Shown: in pieces, positions 11,184 through 24,860 of the stretch | Numbering within the stretch: the first letter of the stretch is position 1 | Layout: every line of letters starts with the position of its first letter | From: Hyparrhenia diplandra | Taxonomy: Eukaryota; Streptophyta; Magnoliopsida; Poales; Poaceae | DNA length: 64,000 nt | NCBI GenBank assembly: GCA_015847255.1 | Contig: JADLZK010005824.1 | Coordinates: 248,001-312,000 of the forward strand | Reading direction: 5' to 3' | The notes under the pieces: generated by a model | The model's database searches: none | What the model saw: only the letters and a program-made list of their open reading frames with translations | Told to the model about the DNA's origin: nothing | Program-made: the position numbers and the translations under genes

Positions 11184-11300
11184 TACATCCTGTCCGAGAG
11201 TCCCATTGTGTGTGACACTAGTGTGGTGCATGCTATCACAAAATGTGTTTAGCTCGACACGATCAGTCAGTACGTAGTACTATACTGCTACGAACTACTG

Positions 11301-11539
11301 CTCCCTCCGTCCCAAAATAAACAACGTTTTTTGGGTTTTCGTCTTACAAGTTTAACTCGATTTGTAGAAAATACGTAGAAGATTTAAATCTTCAAATAAA
11401 TTTGTTAAAAAAACTAGATCAAAAGATCTTTCCAATGATACTAATTATGTAATATAAATATTAACTATTTTAGTATATAATCGCTTTGGAGATATGTTTT
11501 TGGGAGTTTAAAACGTCGTTTATTTTGGGACGGAGGGAG
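11301..11539. mobile_element. Stowaway MITE
   Basis: Terminal inverted repeats CTCCCTCCGTCCCAAAATAAA and its complement ending at 11539. A TA follows on the right; the left flank is TG, a decayed target site. 239 bp with no coding content. Confidence 0.8.
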
Positions 11540-11790
11540 TACACGATACAGAAAAACCATAATCCAGACAGTCAATCGACCGGTAAATGTAGTTAAGACC
11601 ATGCAAAATGCCCAGCAAATTAATGGCATCGGAGACAAAAGCGAGACCTACCGTGATACCATCACCATCACATGCATGTCATTACTTCGTACTCCTGGTT
11701 ACCAGCGAGACATGACGATGGTTTTCTCCGGTAGAGAAAACATAAGACCCGGGTCACATCGTCTGAGATCCATGGAACGAGATGGATATA

Positions 11791-12070
11791 GGCCTCGTTT
11801 AGTTGTTAGAAATATTTGCAAAAGTGCTTCTTTGGAACTCGCGTGAAGACACCGAAGACGTTTCGTTTGTTTGTGGTAAATATTATCCTATCGTAGGCGC
11901 GAACTAGGCTCAAAAGAATCGCCTCGCGTAATGTACATCTAAACTGTATAATTAGTTATTTTTTTTACTACGTTTTATCTTTCCAAACATACGCCTTTTT
12001 GGTGATTTAATGTGATGTGATGAGAGAGGGTGGAAAAAGTTAGTTAAACTTTAGCCAACTAAACGAGGCC
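11791..12070. mobile_element. MITE with GGCCTCGTTTAGTT ends (family B, copy 1)
   Basis: Terminal inverted repeats GGCCTCGTTTAGTT / AACTAAACGAGGCC, flanked by a 3-bp duplication ATA. The interior (GTTTGTTTGTGGTAAATATT, TATAATTAGTTATTTTTTTTAC) is shared with the element at 33588-33878. Superfamily not certain; the 3-bp duplication suggests PIF/Harbinger. Confidence 0.7.
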
Positions 12071-15000
12071 ATAGTACCTCAATCTCAGCAGTCCATCCCG
12101 TCCGACTGGAACTCTGGAAGGAGCACGGACATGACTGCCTGGTGTATCTACTAGTAGATCTGTAGCAGTAGCACGGACATGGTACTACTGGTGCCATGAC
12201 TGGAGCGAGCGCCGCGCCTGCCCGGCAATAATCGAAACGAAACCAGCGCAGCCGCCAACCGAACACAGAAGAAAACCTTTTTTTTTTTTTTTATCAAACC
12301 ATCATTATGCATGACGGATCACGAGCCAAAAGTTAGAAAAACAAGGGGTTGTCCAGTCCAAGCGTGTTATTATTGTTACAGACATTCTCCAGGCCGGCAG
12401 GGGTCCTACTTCTAGCTAGGAGTAGCTAGATCCAGCAACGTGCAAATTTACGAACCAACGGATGATGATGACTGATGAGGATGGCATGGCGCCTGCCCGC
12501 GCTCGCGCCGTACGGGGAACGGTCCTCTGTCAAGTGTTGAGTCGCCCAGCCCAGCCCAGCCCAGCCCGGCCCGGCTGGGGCTGCACGACGAAACCGGGCC
12601 AGAGAGAGAGAGACCGTACGTGCGTGTCGCAAGCGCTTGTGCGGACGCGAGTAATGGCGGGAGGAGATGCCAAAGGCAGGCAAGCCCCGAAATCCAGCAA
12701 CAAGCCGCTCGCTAGCTTACCTCTTTTGTGTCTGTTGGGTGCTGTCACGGGGCCTACACTACACCACCACCGTCCACACTCCTTCCTTCACTCTACCGAC
12801 TGGCCGGACGGCCGGCTCTCCATTCCACTTTTACCGCCCCGGCTCACCCTCTCAGTCACCTCTCTTCTCTCTTGCCATTGCCAATCGCCACCACCCCCGG
12901 GGGGACGCCGGGAAGGCGGGAACACAAAGGTGGCGGAGAGAGCGGCATGCATCAGTGTTGTGTTGACACTGTGCTGTGCACGAGCGAGGTCCACGGACAC
13001 GGGCACCAGGCTAGGCGCTGCCGCCGCTGCCGTCGCCGACGAGGGGCCGGCCTTTATTTTACCCGTTGTTGGGGTGGGGGAGCACACCAGCGGCGGTGCA
13101 GGTCGAGGCACCCACGCAGACGCAGACGCAGACGCAGAGTACAGTGCAGTAAAATTTTGATTGCCAGGAGCAGTAGCAGGTTGATGCGGCCCAGTGCAGG
13201 CGCAGCAGCGCCCATGCTCCCTCCGCTCACTCTACTACTAGTGGCAGTCGTCGTGGCAGTCGCCAGTTGTCACGGCATTGCCTGATCCACGGCCGATGCC
13301 ACAGCAAGCGTGCGTGTCCTTGCACTTGTTGGATTTAATAATATTTAACAATAAATCAAAACTCTATGGTATAGTATGTCATTATTGGAAGTTAGAATGA
13401 GATGCCTCTTGGCCGCCAACGTGGGTGGCCTTTGACTTTTCATCGGCCAGCGAGATGGACTCTGGCCTTTGGTTTGGCTACGTGAGGTGAACATGTCCCT
13501 TTAACTCCAATTTGTCTCTTGACTTATCCATCGTGAGGGATAAACCAAGATCAGCAGCTGTCTTTTGTGCTTGATCGAGACAACAACACATATTCCAGAA
13601 ACTTGATTCAGTTGCGATGAAGGTTATCTCCATCTCGTAACTCTGCGCAAGACGGAGGAGCGAGGGGCGGTGCCTCCGAAGACCTTGCTGTTCGAGACCT
13701 TGCACGGGGGTCGACGGTTAGGTTTTTGGGAGCGTCTACGCGACTTCCCGAACTCGAACCGCCGCCGCCGTTCATCATCGTCTTCATCTCGGGTGGACTT
13801 CCTCTTCTTCCTGGTGGAGAGACCTTTTCCTCTCCTACAACATGATGAGGGAAGTTGGACAAAGTTCGGGTTCCTCAGGCGAGAGGGAAGTTGGACAAAG
13901 TTTAGGATCCTTAGGCGCATGGGAGGGTATGATCGGTTCATCTCCTTCGTTTTTTCGATTCTGCAGTTCTTACATGTTTCGCTAGTTCATCCTTGTTGTT
14001 TCGTATCTTTGCTATGAGTCTATTTCATCTCTTTTGTTATGTCGTTTCATAATATGTTATGCATTTCTTTTTGTTTTTAGTTATCTCGTCATATCTACGT
14101 GATTTAGTTATGTTGTTTCATATACTTGCCGCTTATATGTTTCATCTGTTCTTTTATGTTGTTTCGGTGTTGTCCCGTAATGCATTCTTGTTATGAGATA
14201 TATGTCATGTTTTTATTATTACACTACATGTGTCATATTTTTATGCTTTTGATATACACATGCTTCACATGTTCATTGGTCACATGTTCCATATTCTTAT
14301 AGATATATTTGTTATCATGTTTTCAATGATTAAATATATACTTGCCGCAAAAAGATGATTAAATATCTATTATATGTTGTTATCATAATGTTAATTTATA
14401 GAATTAAAATGACATCAAAATTGTCTAATTGTCTGACAGCATTTTGTCAAACCCGAGTGAGTTAGTGGACAAAACAAAACAGAGGCAAAACAAAAGGAAG
14501 GCAGAGGATTTTGGTGACCGCCCCCAAAATCCGCGTCGATCGAGTGCACTCCCGCTGCACTGCAAGTGATCTCTGTAGATGGATCCATGCGTATCCGCGC
14601 AGATCGCGAGTGATTAGTAACCAAGGCATGCAGCAGCAGCAGCCGGCCGCCCCGTCAAATCAAATCTAGCATCAGCTCACAAGCATTTACCGCAGCGAGG
14701 ATCCGGTGACGGATCGATCTCCGAGGTCCGAGTACAATGCAAATGTATCCTGTTGGACTGGACGAGCAGTGAGTGCCCTGCCTGCATCTTCAGTGACGTG
14801 AAGCAAAGATCTACCACAGTACAGCGCAGCAACTCACTGAGCGCTGTGGAGTGGCCGGGGTCATCATCGTCCCGTCGCTGTTCTGTTGCCTCCAGCTTTC
14901 AATTCCTCCGTCCCTTCCCTGGCGGGAGTACCTCACCTGCTCCTCTCCTCTCCTCGCCGTCCCACTCTCACCATGCATTCATGCCACCATAACAAACGCT

Positions 15001-16658
15001 CCACGGCCGACATGTGGGACCGCGTGCTAGTATTCCATTTGCATAGGGTACATGTAGGGCAGATAGGCTGCATTGCAATGTTGTCCTGCTGGCTGACGAC
15101 CTTGCATTGCATTATTTGTCGCAGGGACTAAAATTGGTTGTTACGTCCAGTATCATATGGGATGTTCAGTTTTACAAAGTACGAGACAAGTTTATTGAGC
15201 ATAATTAATTTGTCGTTAGCAAATGCTTATGTTTTATACTCCATGCACGTTTCTAAACATTTGTAATTAGTTTATATTCAATACTCTATACACATGTCTA
15301 AGCATTTGATGTGACAGGAGCAAAGATCAAACGCATCACGCCGAAATGGTACTCCTAGTATAAGCAAGCATGCAATTTCTGCGGGGAAATGAGATCAGGA
15401 CAGCACTAGAGTTGGTTGCTTCGTGTAAAATGCAGCCGCGTCCGTCCAGCTGGGAGTGCGGCTATTTCCTCAAGGACGATCGATGTGCGTCTCTAAAACT
15501 TTGAGGTGTGATGAAGAAAGGACACATCGTACACGTATTTATACTGAGTGGCTTTGGGATGTCAAGTTAAGTATTATAATCTAAAAACCTTTTCTCTACA
15601 AAAACTTGTTTTACCTTTTGATGGATAGCGGGAGTACCAACCACAACAGACACAATACCTACCGCTACAGGGGACTTTCAGACAAATTAGGAGTACGAAA
15701 GAAAAGAAGTGACAGTAACTAATGGTAGAGTAGAGCTACAGGGCAGCAGCTCGTGAGACACTGTGTATACTTCTACGGTGGTGTAGGAGTACTCCACAAT
15801 CCACAGCACAGAATAAATCCCTCAAGAAAGGGAAAACGCAGCATGCTATTAATAATAAAAATATATTTTATATACTGTGGATGGACCCCGTGGTGCTCCC
15901 TCTTTTCGCTTCACTTTTCAGATACCCCTAAACCCGAAGCGCACACGGCACAGGCAGCCACAGCAGCCTCCGCTCCTCCCATCACGCACGCACGCACGCA
16001 AACGCAGATGCAGCGGCAAGCCAAAGGACCAGGTCACCCCTCCGCACTGACGGATTGCCTTGGCCTCTTTGCGTCAGGCAAACGGAGCAGCTGTAGTAGG
16101 AGTACGTGGCTGTAGCTCCAGCCTCCACGTAATCGCGTAGCGTATCTCATTGTTTCACTTTCACCCTGAAAGAGTGAAAGGTGCTTATGGAATAATTTCC
16201 AATTTTCCAGGCAATAGGCAATACAATACTGTATTATGTGTTGCACACTTCAGTAGGTCAATGGACGACCTGTAAACTGACTGTATAATACTAATGTAGT
16301 AGTGCTACTAGTACAGTAGAGTATTAGCCGGCAAAATGAGCACGCGCACGCGCACTTAGGCCTTGGCGCCATGCTTCCCTCACTCTCGACTCACCCTTGA
16401 GACAATGTTCTGGAGAGACTACAAAAGTGAAGTTTTACCACACTATTCTTCTAACGATAGGAGAGATAGAGTTGAGAGTGTGTGTGGTGTGGGGTGTGGG
16501 TGTGGGTGTGGGTGTATAAGTACAGGGCGTCGCAATAAATATATATTTTAGGAAGGAAGGGGGGCGAGGTAGACGAAGGCCCAAGCCAAATAAGCCCAGA
16601 CGCGCCCATGTGGGGTCTCGGTCAGGTCACTGAGATTGAGATACACTACAGTAGAGTA
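12071..16658. other. Gene-free region upstream of the HIPP gene
   Basis: No multi-exon gene recognised. GC-rich frames at 12462-13285 overlap on both strands and carry no family motif; one ends in a signal-peptide-like MLPPLTLLLVAVVVAVA at 13215-13265 but stops at once. A 34-bp direct repeat with GAGGGAAGTTGGACAAAGTT lies at 13847-13915. 13950-14400 is T-rich repeat-like DNA. The last ~600 bases are probably the HIPP promoter, including a TGTGGG microsatellite at 16480-16515. Confidence 0.4.
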
Positions 16659-16667
16659 CTATATAGG
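16659..16667 (+). promoter_or_regulatory. TATA box of the HIPP gene
   Basis: CTATATAGG lies 390 bases before the HIPP start codon, in a CT-repeat-poor stretch followed by a purine-rich then CT-rich leader. A transcription start near 16690 would give a 5' UTR of ~370 bases. No other TATA-like site lies closer to the ATG. Confidence 0.5.
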
Positions 16668-17056
16668 AGGGGAGAGCAGCAGCAGCAGGGCCCAGGTGAA
16701 GTGGTGAGTAGCCGAGCCGAGCAGGTGAGCCACCGGAGAGGACAGGGGGAGGGAGGGGGGAGGGGAGGAGCGTTGCCTTGCCGTTGCCGAGCCATTCTTA
16801 AATGCGGGAGGGCCGGAGAGGGGAAGTGAGTGAGTAGTGGCTTCACCTGCAACGGCACAACCACAAGCACACAAGAACAAGAACAGACACTACTATCACT
16901 CCGCTCCCCACCATCAGCGGCTGCCCCATCCATCCTCCTCTTCCTCCGTCCACCTCTCTCTTCTCTTCTTCCCCCCAGCAGCCACAGCCAGCAGTCTCTC
17001 TGTCTCTCTCACACACACAAGCAGCGACTTGCTCACAGTAGTGCTCCCCGGACAGA

Positions 17057-19184
17057 ATGACCAAAGACGAGGAGTTCAAGCTGGTCAAGATCCAGGTTCC
17101 CCTCTCTCTTCTCTTTCTCCCTCCCTCCATCTCATGTGGCTTCTTCAATGAGAGCTGACTCAACTGTTCTTGGGCCTTGTTCGCTTGTTCCTTGCAGAAC
17201 CATGTGCTCAAGGTGAACATACACTGTGACGGGTGCAAGCACAAGGTCAAGAAGCTTCTTCAGAAGATCGAAGGTACTTCTCCCCTCTCCCTCTCTATCT
17301 ATCTATCTCGTGCACACACACAGACACACTGCTTTATCTGTTCTACCGCTCCCCATTCCGTTTCTTGGGCCTCCTACAGTCTACAGAAGAGCGTTTACTC
17401 TGTAGAGTAGGTGATGTGGTACTTTGTTTTCACTTCTCCTTTTCCTTGACACCCACTTTACTGCCAATATCTTTTCTGCCCGGCCATAAAAACCGAGCTT
17501 TGTCCACTTGCAACCACCCTGTGCCTTGCCCTTGCTGAATGCGTTAGCACGACAAGAGATCCCGGCTTTCCATGGAACCGGCACTTGATGTTCAGACCAG
17601 ATTGATTGTAAATACTGTATCATTCTTCTATACCTTTAGAGAAAACAAAAAGATAAGAGAACCGGTAAAACTTGTTTATTCCAGTTTTAGAGATGGATGG
17701 TGGTGTGCATTTTACTGAGCTATGGTAAATAAATAGTAGGACTTTTCACCTCAGGTTGAGGTGAAGTTTCCTGCCCGTTCGTTCGAATGGATGGATGAGC
17801 AGGAAAGTACCCTGTCTGGATCGCAACCCCACTCACTGCACAAGCCCACATCTTGTGACATGCATGCAATCGACAATCGGTGTCCAGTACTAGATGGTAA
17901 TTACTAGTTACCGTTGCTCACGAGCGGCCTGTGACCTCTTCTCCCCCTCTGCTGCATCTCATGGCAGGCGTGTACTCGGTGGCCATTGATGTGGACAACC
18001 ACAAGGTGTCGGTCACAGGCGATGTGGACTCGGAGACCTTGATCAGGAAGCTCACCAAGGGCGGCAAGCATGCGGAGCTGTGGTCACAGCAGAAGGGCGG
18101 CGGCAACCAGGGCCACAAGGGCAATGGCCAGCAGAAGCAGCAGCACCAGCAGAACCAGAACCACCAGCAGCAGCATCAACAACAGCAGAAGCAAGGTGCT
18201 AATCCGGGCAAGGATGGGCACAACAAGAACAACAACAACGGCGGCCAGAAGGAGCAGGGAAAGCAAAGGAGGGGGTTGGGAGCCTCATGCAGGGCCTCAA
18301 GGCATTCAAGAACCAGCACAGCAACAAGCACCAGCTCCTGAGCTCAGCTCGGAGGATGACGATCTGTATGATGACGAGGACGATGAGTTTGACGACGACT
18401 ATGAGGGAGGAGCTCCGATTCCTTGGGGACAAGATGAGCCAGCTCGGGTTCCCACAGCAACAACCATCACCAGAACAAGAACGGGAACAATGCTGCTGTC
18501 AACAATAACCACAACAATGGCAATGGCAATGGCAAGAAGGGTAATGCTGGTGGAGGTGGCGGAGCCAATCATCACCAGAACAACCACCACCAGAACCAGA
18601 AGAATGTAAATGTGATCAACATGGCAGCTGCAAATGCCAAGATGGGTGGCGGAGTACAGAACCAGAAGAATGCTAATGCGATCAACATGGCGGCGGCCGC
18701 CAACGCCGCCAAGATGGCTAATGGTGCCCAGAGGAACACTGGTGCCATGAGTGGCATGTTGGGCCTGAGCCATGGCCTGGGAGCCGGAACTGCAGCTCCT
18801 GGCTTCCAAGGCTACACAGGCTTCAACCATCCGTCCTATGCTGCTGCCGGCTATGGAGGTCTTCAGCAACAGCATCTCCAGCAGCAGCAGAGCAACAACC
18901 TCATGGCGAGCATGCAGGGGTACCATCATCACCCTGCAGCGACGGCCGCGATGATGAACAATTTGAGGGGTCTGAACAGCAACATGATGATGATGCATCA
19001 GCCCCAGCAGCAGCCGCAGATGATGTACCACTCCTCTCCCCAGATCAGCCCTTACACTGGCTACTACAACCCTTACAATTACTACTACCATCCCCATCCT
19101 GGCAGTGCCGGTTACCCAGCTAGCAATGGGGATGTGGAGACCATGTTCAGTGATGAGAACACCAAGGGCTGTGTTGTCATGTAG
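17057..19184 (+). CDS. Heavy-metal-associated isoprenylated plant protein (HIPP)
   Basis: Three exons: 17057-17095, 17198-17273 and 17968-19184, about 443 residues. Residues 14 to ~75 form an HMA metal-binding domain with CDGC (Cys23, Cys26) in the first loop, and GVYSVAIDVDNHKVSVTGDV across the intron 2 junction. A long linker rich in Gln, Asn, His and Gly follows, then an acidic patch (EDDDLYDDEDDEFDDDY), Met/Gln-rich and Tyr-rich segments, and the C-terminal CaaX box CVVM, whose final Met favours farnesylation. HIPPs bind metals and partner proteins at membranes or in the nucleus in metal homeostasis and stress; this long low-complexity type is common in plants. The third exon shows four frame breaks in G/C runs (near 18271, 18337, 18405, 18451), two losses and two gains, net zero; both ends share one frame, so sequencing error is likely. 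Family assignment is firm; the exact member is not. Confidence 0.9.
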
Positions 19185-22100
19185 GGATGCAGCTACAATC
19201 CTATAATCTAGAGGTTGGTGATGGACCATGGTAATGGTGATGCAGTCCAGCTACCTTTTTTTTTTTCGTTTCTTTTTTTTTTTTTCTTCCATTATTTTAC
19301 TGCTCTTTTGGTTTCGCCTGTATCAAGAGTGAATCATGGTGTTGACTTAGATGTGTTGTTGAAAGTAGGGGCAACTTGAGAGGGTTATCAAACAGTGTAA
19401 TGTAATACCTTCAGGCTTTTACTGCCTAGTGCTTTGCCCTGACTGGCGTGCTATAATTTGGGCGTGCTATAATTTGTATATTGTATATCTGGGTGTTTGT
19501 GGCTTCGGACTTGTATGCTGTGGCATGTGAGTGCTGCTCATGGCCTAGACTAACAGTGGAGGGGTGAACAACTGTTAGCGGTCAACATTGGGGATGATGC
19601 ATTCCTGGCAAAATTTGTCGGCCATAGCATTGGAGTGGACTTGTTAAAAGAGTGCCATGTGAATAGAAATTAAGCATTAGATAATTAAGCGCGAAGGATT
19701 GCAGAGCTTTGAAGTCCCGGCACTCTACTTTAGGCAGCAGAAATTCTCAGGGTAGCGTTTGTGGTTGAAATATTACTAGGAGAATTACATAGAATTACAT
19801 ATTGGAACATTTTCAATCACCAAAGAGGAGGAAGCTTTCAAACCTGCAACCCTGAAGATAAAGAGAACTCCATGGGAGCATTTTCCTTGAAACAAAGTTA
19901 TGAGCCTTCTGAAACCAAAGATTCCAACCATGATCAGATTCCATGATGAAAGTGTATGCTGGTAAAGGTGGTTGAAAATGAATGCCCATCATAATGGTTG
20001 TGGCTCCCTTCATGAACGCATCGGTCCCTAACCAAAATAAATTCTGATTTCTCGTCAGTCTTTCTTACCACTTTTGCCAGACTATAGTACAGATACCATA
20101 ACGCACCCCTCATATAGACAATTATAGACAATTGATAACTGTTGCGAAATAAACAAACATAATGCGAAATAAACAAACATAAAAATATCAGTACTAAGAT
20201 TTCTTATTCTAAAGATTTTAGAAAGTTCGACTTTCTATTGTACTGAAATGGAATCTTTTTGTGCGCGATGGCACAAAAGGTGGAAATGGAATGCATAATA
20301 GCTCACTTGTCATCCCTGTATATTTTAAGAACTCCATGAAATTTTCAGCAGTTTTTATCCAATTTACAAGTAGTTTTGTTTTGTGAAATTTTTTTTCAAC
20401 TATTTAGTAATGCCCATCAGAAAAAAGTAGTTAGTTATCTGTACGAACTAAAAAAAAGGCAATACTTTTGTACTAGTAGTACACAGCAGTAGGCCCACTT
20501 CACCTGTATATAAAGAATGTGTAGATTCTCGGGAAGGGAAATTAGCAGACAAATGGCTTGTTTATTCCTCTTTGGATGGGTGGAATGGTTGATGTGCGTA
20601 TAATATTTCATACACTTGCAGGGGGGCGTGCGGCACGCATGCCTGCAGCAGTGATGATGGTCAACTCAATGCAAGATCGGATGGATAGCGCAGCAGCAAC
20701 TGTACCGTGCCGAGTAACCTGCAGGAAAAAAGGAACCCCATGAATTGATTTTTTTAATTTTTGGTAAAACCATAAATTAGAGTTGAAATGCAGGGATGAA
20801 ACAGGAGTTAACAGGCCAGTGTGTAGCTTATTTCAGTGAAAATAAATATGCACAGTAAACAAGTATGCCCTTGTGCAGAACAAGTATGCATAATAGCAGA
20901 CCAATTTTCCACCATCCAGACTAATGGTCCTGATTCCTGAATGGCTGAAGGTAGTAGAGGACAAAGCCGCTTGTGGCTACCAAACAAGCCCAAATCTGGA
21001 TCAACACCCAGTTTTCTTTCCGTCAGGGATGTAACTTGGGTTACGAGTCCCTTGCCGTATTGATACCCCAACACAAAAAGCTTTGTGGAAAAGAGTTTTT
21101 CCTAGCTGAAAAAGCTGAGACACTAAAAGCAGAGCCAGTACATCATGCATGTTGTAGATGAAATGAGGCTCTCCATTTCAGTCAACATCATGCATATTTG
21201 TGACACTGAGCCTATGAGGGGAGAAGTACTCCAACAGCCATGTGAAACCCACGTACAGCAGACGTCTCACAAGCCAGGCAGTGAAGACTGAGACCATAGC
21301 ACAGGGAACAGTGGACAAAAAGCTGAACCCAGCTGAGGGCATGGAAAGACATGCACGGTAAACTATAAACACAAACTATCATCTTTAGACTTTATCAGGC
21401 AGCTTTGGCATATCACTAGAATAAAATTGATGCTTGCTTTTAGCACAAGGGATTATAATGAGGGGGAAGCATATAAAGTGCAAAAAACAAACCTCTTCCA
21501 CAAAGAGGAGCGGCAAAGGTCTGAGCAGGGTCACCACGCTTTTTTGACCTGCAGTTGTGAAGCACAGTGAAATGCTACGGAGTACTCCTTGCAACTACCA
21601 AGAAAACTTGGCCCCTGCGAGATGAACAAGCGGGCAGAGAACCATTGGGGAGGAGATGAGATTCTCTCTGAATGAAACATTCACCTCAACAGACATGCCA
21701 GTCTTTTGATTCAGAGCTTTGGTATTTGGGTAATGTTTTGTATATTAGCGGTACTTCGAAATGTGAGCAGTTTAAGCAGTATGGGGACCTTAACTGTAAA
21801 AGCTACCACTGAAGTGTCATTTCTGAAAACTGTAAAGACCCAATGTTCTTGTTGCGGACTGGATTTGTTCCGGTTAGTCATTATTTGATGAACTGGAATT
21901 CTAAAAAGCTCAATTAAAACTAAGAACAAAACATAAAAAGAATACTTAACTTGCAGTTTCAGCAGTATTTACCTTATTCATTTGATAAAGCATAACCTAT
22001 CTTGAAGAAATCACTCCTTATCCAAAGTTCCAAACTAATAAACATATCTTCAGGGTTCAAAAGTAACCTGCCTTTTGTCAATTAATAAAACCATAGGTGA

Positions 22101-24000
22101 ATCATTGCTGTATGCTATATGTTCACCGTCTTATTGTATACTTTGGTTTAGCTTTTATGCGAGTAAAAAGTGGAGGATGAAACTTTAAGTTCCCCAATGG
22201 AAGAAGTCCGGAAGCCTACAATAATAGATCATTAGGTAGCGCAGACAGCCAACTACAATATTCACAAAGGAAACTTCAGCAGTGGATGCTTTTCAGACTT
22301 TGTAATAGCATTTCAGCAGTAGCAACAGGCTCAAGAACTTTTAATATTGATCTGCCCTCATGCTTCCAGAGAACAAACTAAGACAACGAATCTTGTAATT
22401 CTATTTGGAAGCAATTCAATATTGTAGAGTAGCTATAATTGAGGTGAGATGCGTGAATAAAGTAAAGATGAACTAAAGCACGAGCATGCTCACCTGCATG
22501 ATCCCATAAGAAGCTTCCTTGCCTTTGCTCTTCCTTTAAAGGAGAAGTGAACACAAGCAAGTAAATTACTTGCATGACAGTTGTCAACCCCATAGTTTTG
22601 TAGGATCAAATATACTGCAAACAATTGATTTTTCAAACCTTCACATTAACAAGGCAACTTCTCATATAAGAAATCCACCACACGGTGGTAACAAAAAAAT
22701 AAAGGTCACCACGTCACACCAAAAAAGTCTGACGGCTTTATTGGCTCAGTTGCCAGTTAGCACAACAATTAGATCCAGCCAGCATGATAGACAGGGTTGG
22801 TGACCATGGATTGCTGAACAAAATTTTTTCAATATGCAGGCTGAACCTTCAATTTATCACAGTAGGTAGTGGAATGATAGTCAATCTTCACACGAAATTT
22901 AAGATTAGCAACAATCTACTATATGACCAACCATCCAAAAAATGTTATTTGTTTCATTGGGACCGACAATTAGGGGGCTTTAATTGCGTCCCAGAGCTTG
23001 CTTTGCACTGCACTAGCCCCCAGGCGTCTGATTTCGGGCGCTTGAGGCTGAGAAGCTGCCTAATGCCTATGCTGGGGGGGGTGGGGTGACCCAGTGGTAT
23101 GTGGACCATTTCAAAACAAGTCCAAACCAAGCCACTGAAGTCCAGCCAGTTACCGCTCAAACCGGCCAGGACTGGTTTATATTGTACCAACAAGTAGAGA
23201 TGATTTCAAATGGTTTTGTGTAATCTTAGTGTTAATGGTTATGAAAGACCAAACAAGCACAATAGTTTGCAGAAATAGATAATTGCATACTAAGTAAACA
23301 GCAAGATGATAGTGTAGATCTGTGTCATTTGCAGGCATTTCCACATGCACTGAACAATCCAGAGAAACAATTATGTCCTATGGAACTATTGAAATGAACT
23401 GTTAGTTTGTCTGCGAGCTGTATAAAGCTTCTACTGATATATATTGGTTATAAAAATATGCATCGTAATGCCTGACCTCCATAGTGCTTAGAATCAATCA
23501 ACACCAAGTCAACAAAAGTAAGACCACAAAGGTTAGTGGTAAATCTGGTACTGTAGTATTGTAGTTGGTCCAACTCATATAACAAGTAAGTATTACAGAG
23601 GACATTAGCTATTCACCTCAGATACAAGAGAAACTGAGAAACTATGCAAAATCAACAGTTTGAGGCTTTGAGCATATCATTTCCTTGCAGACTTCAATTA
23701 TAGAAACTGAGAATACCAAGATATGCATGTGTTGAACAGTGAAGACAACAGAGAAGAAACTTCAAGTCTGACTTGACTAGCACACAAACTTCGCATCACT
23801 CAGTGTGAATACAGAGAATCCCCTTCTTGCTGGACTCAGATAGACTAAGCAATTCAGAACTCCCAATCGCCGTAAAAGACATCATGCTAACGATATGAAC
23901 ATTTATGTTTTTTCTTGAAGTGTTTGTGCCATCAAACCAAGCATATCAATTGAATAACACTACGATAATCGAAACCATCTGAAGAAACTTGCATTCTGAT
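19185..24000. other. Gene-free stretch downstream of HIPP
   Basis: 19185-19450 is probably the HIPP 3' UTR, T-rich with a poly-T tract near 19258-19285. The rest is AT-rich intergenic DNA with no frame above 110 codons and no splice-supported exon or clear element. A G-run lies at 23072-23079 (GGGGGGGG). Confidence 0.45.
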
Positions 24001-24029
24001 GTGAGAAAAAATATGAATACATTATGAGG

Positions 24030-24860
24030 TATGATCACCTCAACGTCTGTCATTTTCCTCTTCCTAGCTTTTTGGCTTTTGCCACTTTTTCCTAGACTTA
24101 ATTTACTCTTTGGCTTTAACTTCAACTCTGGAGAAAACTTGAAAATTTGGGTCCCTATCAAGTATTGTATATCCTTAAGAGCATATGTTAGCTTTGGTCC
24201 ACCCTCCCACTTAGCTCTGCATATTCTGGTCCTGACACTATGTTCTCAAATGCACCAATCAGGATATCTATATCAGTAACAACATCAAAAATACGTTAAA
24301 TGTGGCGTCCATCCACGGGACTTCAGCTTCTTAGCATTTTCTACAACCAAGTTTTTCTTGCTTGCTTTCCCAGGAGATAGCTCAGGTGGTTCATTCTCTG
24401 CTTTTCAACAGCTCTCTGGTGTGCGGTACTTTGGTGACTCGTAATTCAAAGACCTTATCAATACCAGGAATCACTCGTTCACTAGGATGTGCCGGAGGGA
24501 ATATCATCGTCATCATCGTCTTCACTGCCACTCCAGGCGTCATATCATCTTCATCACTCTCAGGGCATATACTTCTTAACTCGTCGCATGCATCAGCATC
24601 AATAAGATTTGAATTTTCCTTGGCTTGCCTCTTCACTTTCTTAATTTCCCTCTCAGTTTTGTATCACTTTCTTTTACCGTGCGTCATCATCTTTCACTGC
24701 CTGTCCACAGACAGTCCCTCTTCATCTAGCTTTCTGAACTCTTCATCCCCAGGCCTTCTTTTACCAAAAGATGATCGTAGTGTGAAACGATCGTCAGCAA
24801 AGTATCGGGTTCCTGGAGAAATTCCCTTCAGTATAATTGTACTCCTAAGGGTTCATTTAT
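24030..24860 (-). pseudogene. Coding-like minus-strand remnants, product unknown
   Basis: On the minus strand, short blocks have coding character. They read, 5' to 3', GTRYFADDRFTLRSSFGKRR then RPGDEEFRKLDEEGLSVDRQ (about 24840-24690); an acidic block with DAWSGSEDDDDDDIPSGTS (about 24540-24475); and ENEPPELSPGKASKKNLVVE (about 24400-24330). Near 24050-24120 comes a Lys-rich KPKSKLSLGKSGKSQK. Stops and frame shifts interrupt them and no splice pattern joins them. This looks like a decayed gene or retrotransposed copy of a nuclear, charged protein. No family was recognised. Confidence 0.3.

Noticed and set aside
12462..13285. Frames of 232 and 185 codons upstream of HIPP
   Set aside because: Overlapping in several frames, composition-driven, no family motif, no splice partners; the signal-peptide-like end stops at once.
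18399..19229. 276-codon minus-strand frame opposite the HIPP gene
   Set aside because: Low-complexity His/Val/Leu mirror of CAG/CAA/ATG-rich coding sequence; no motif.
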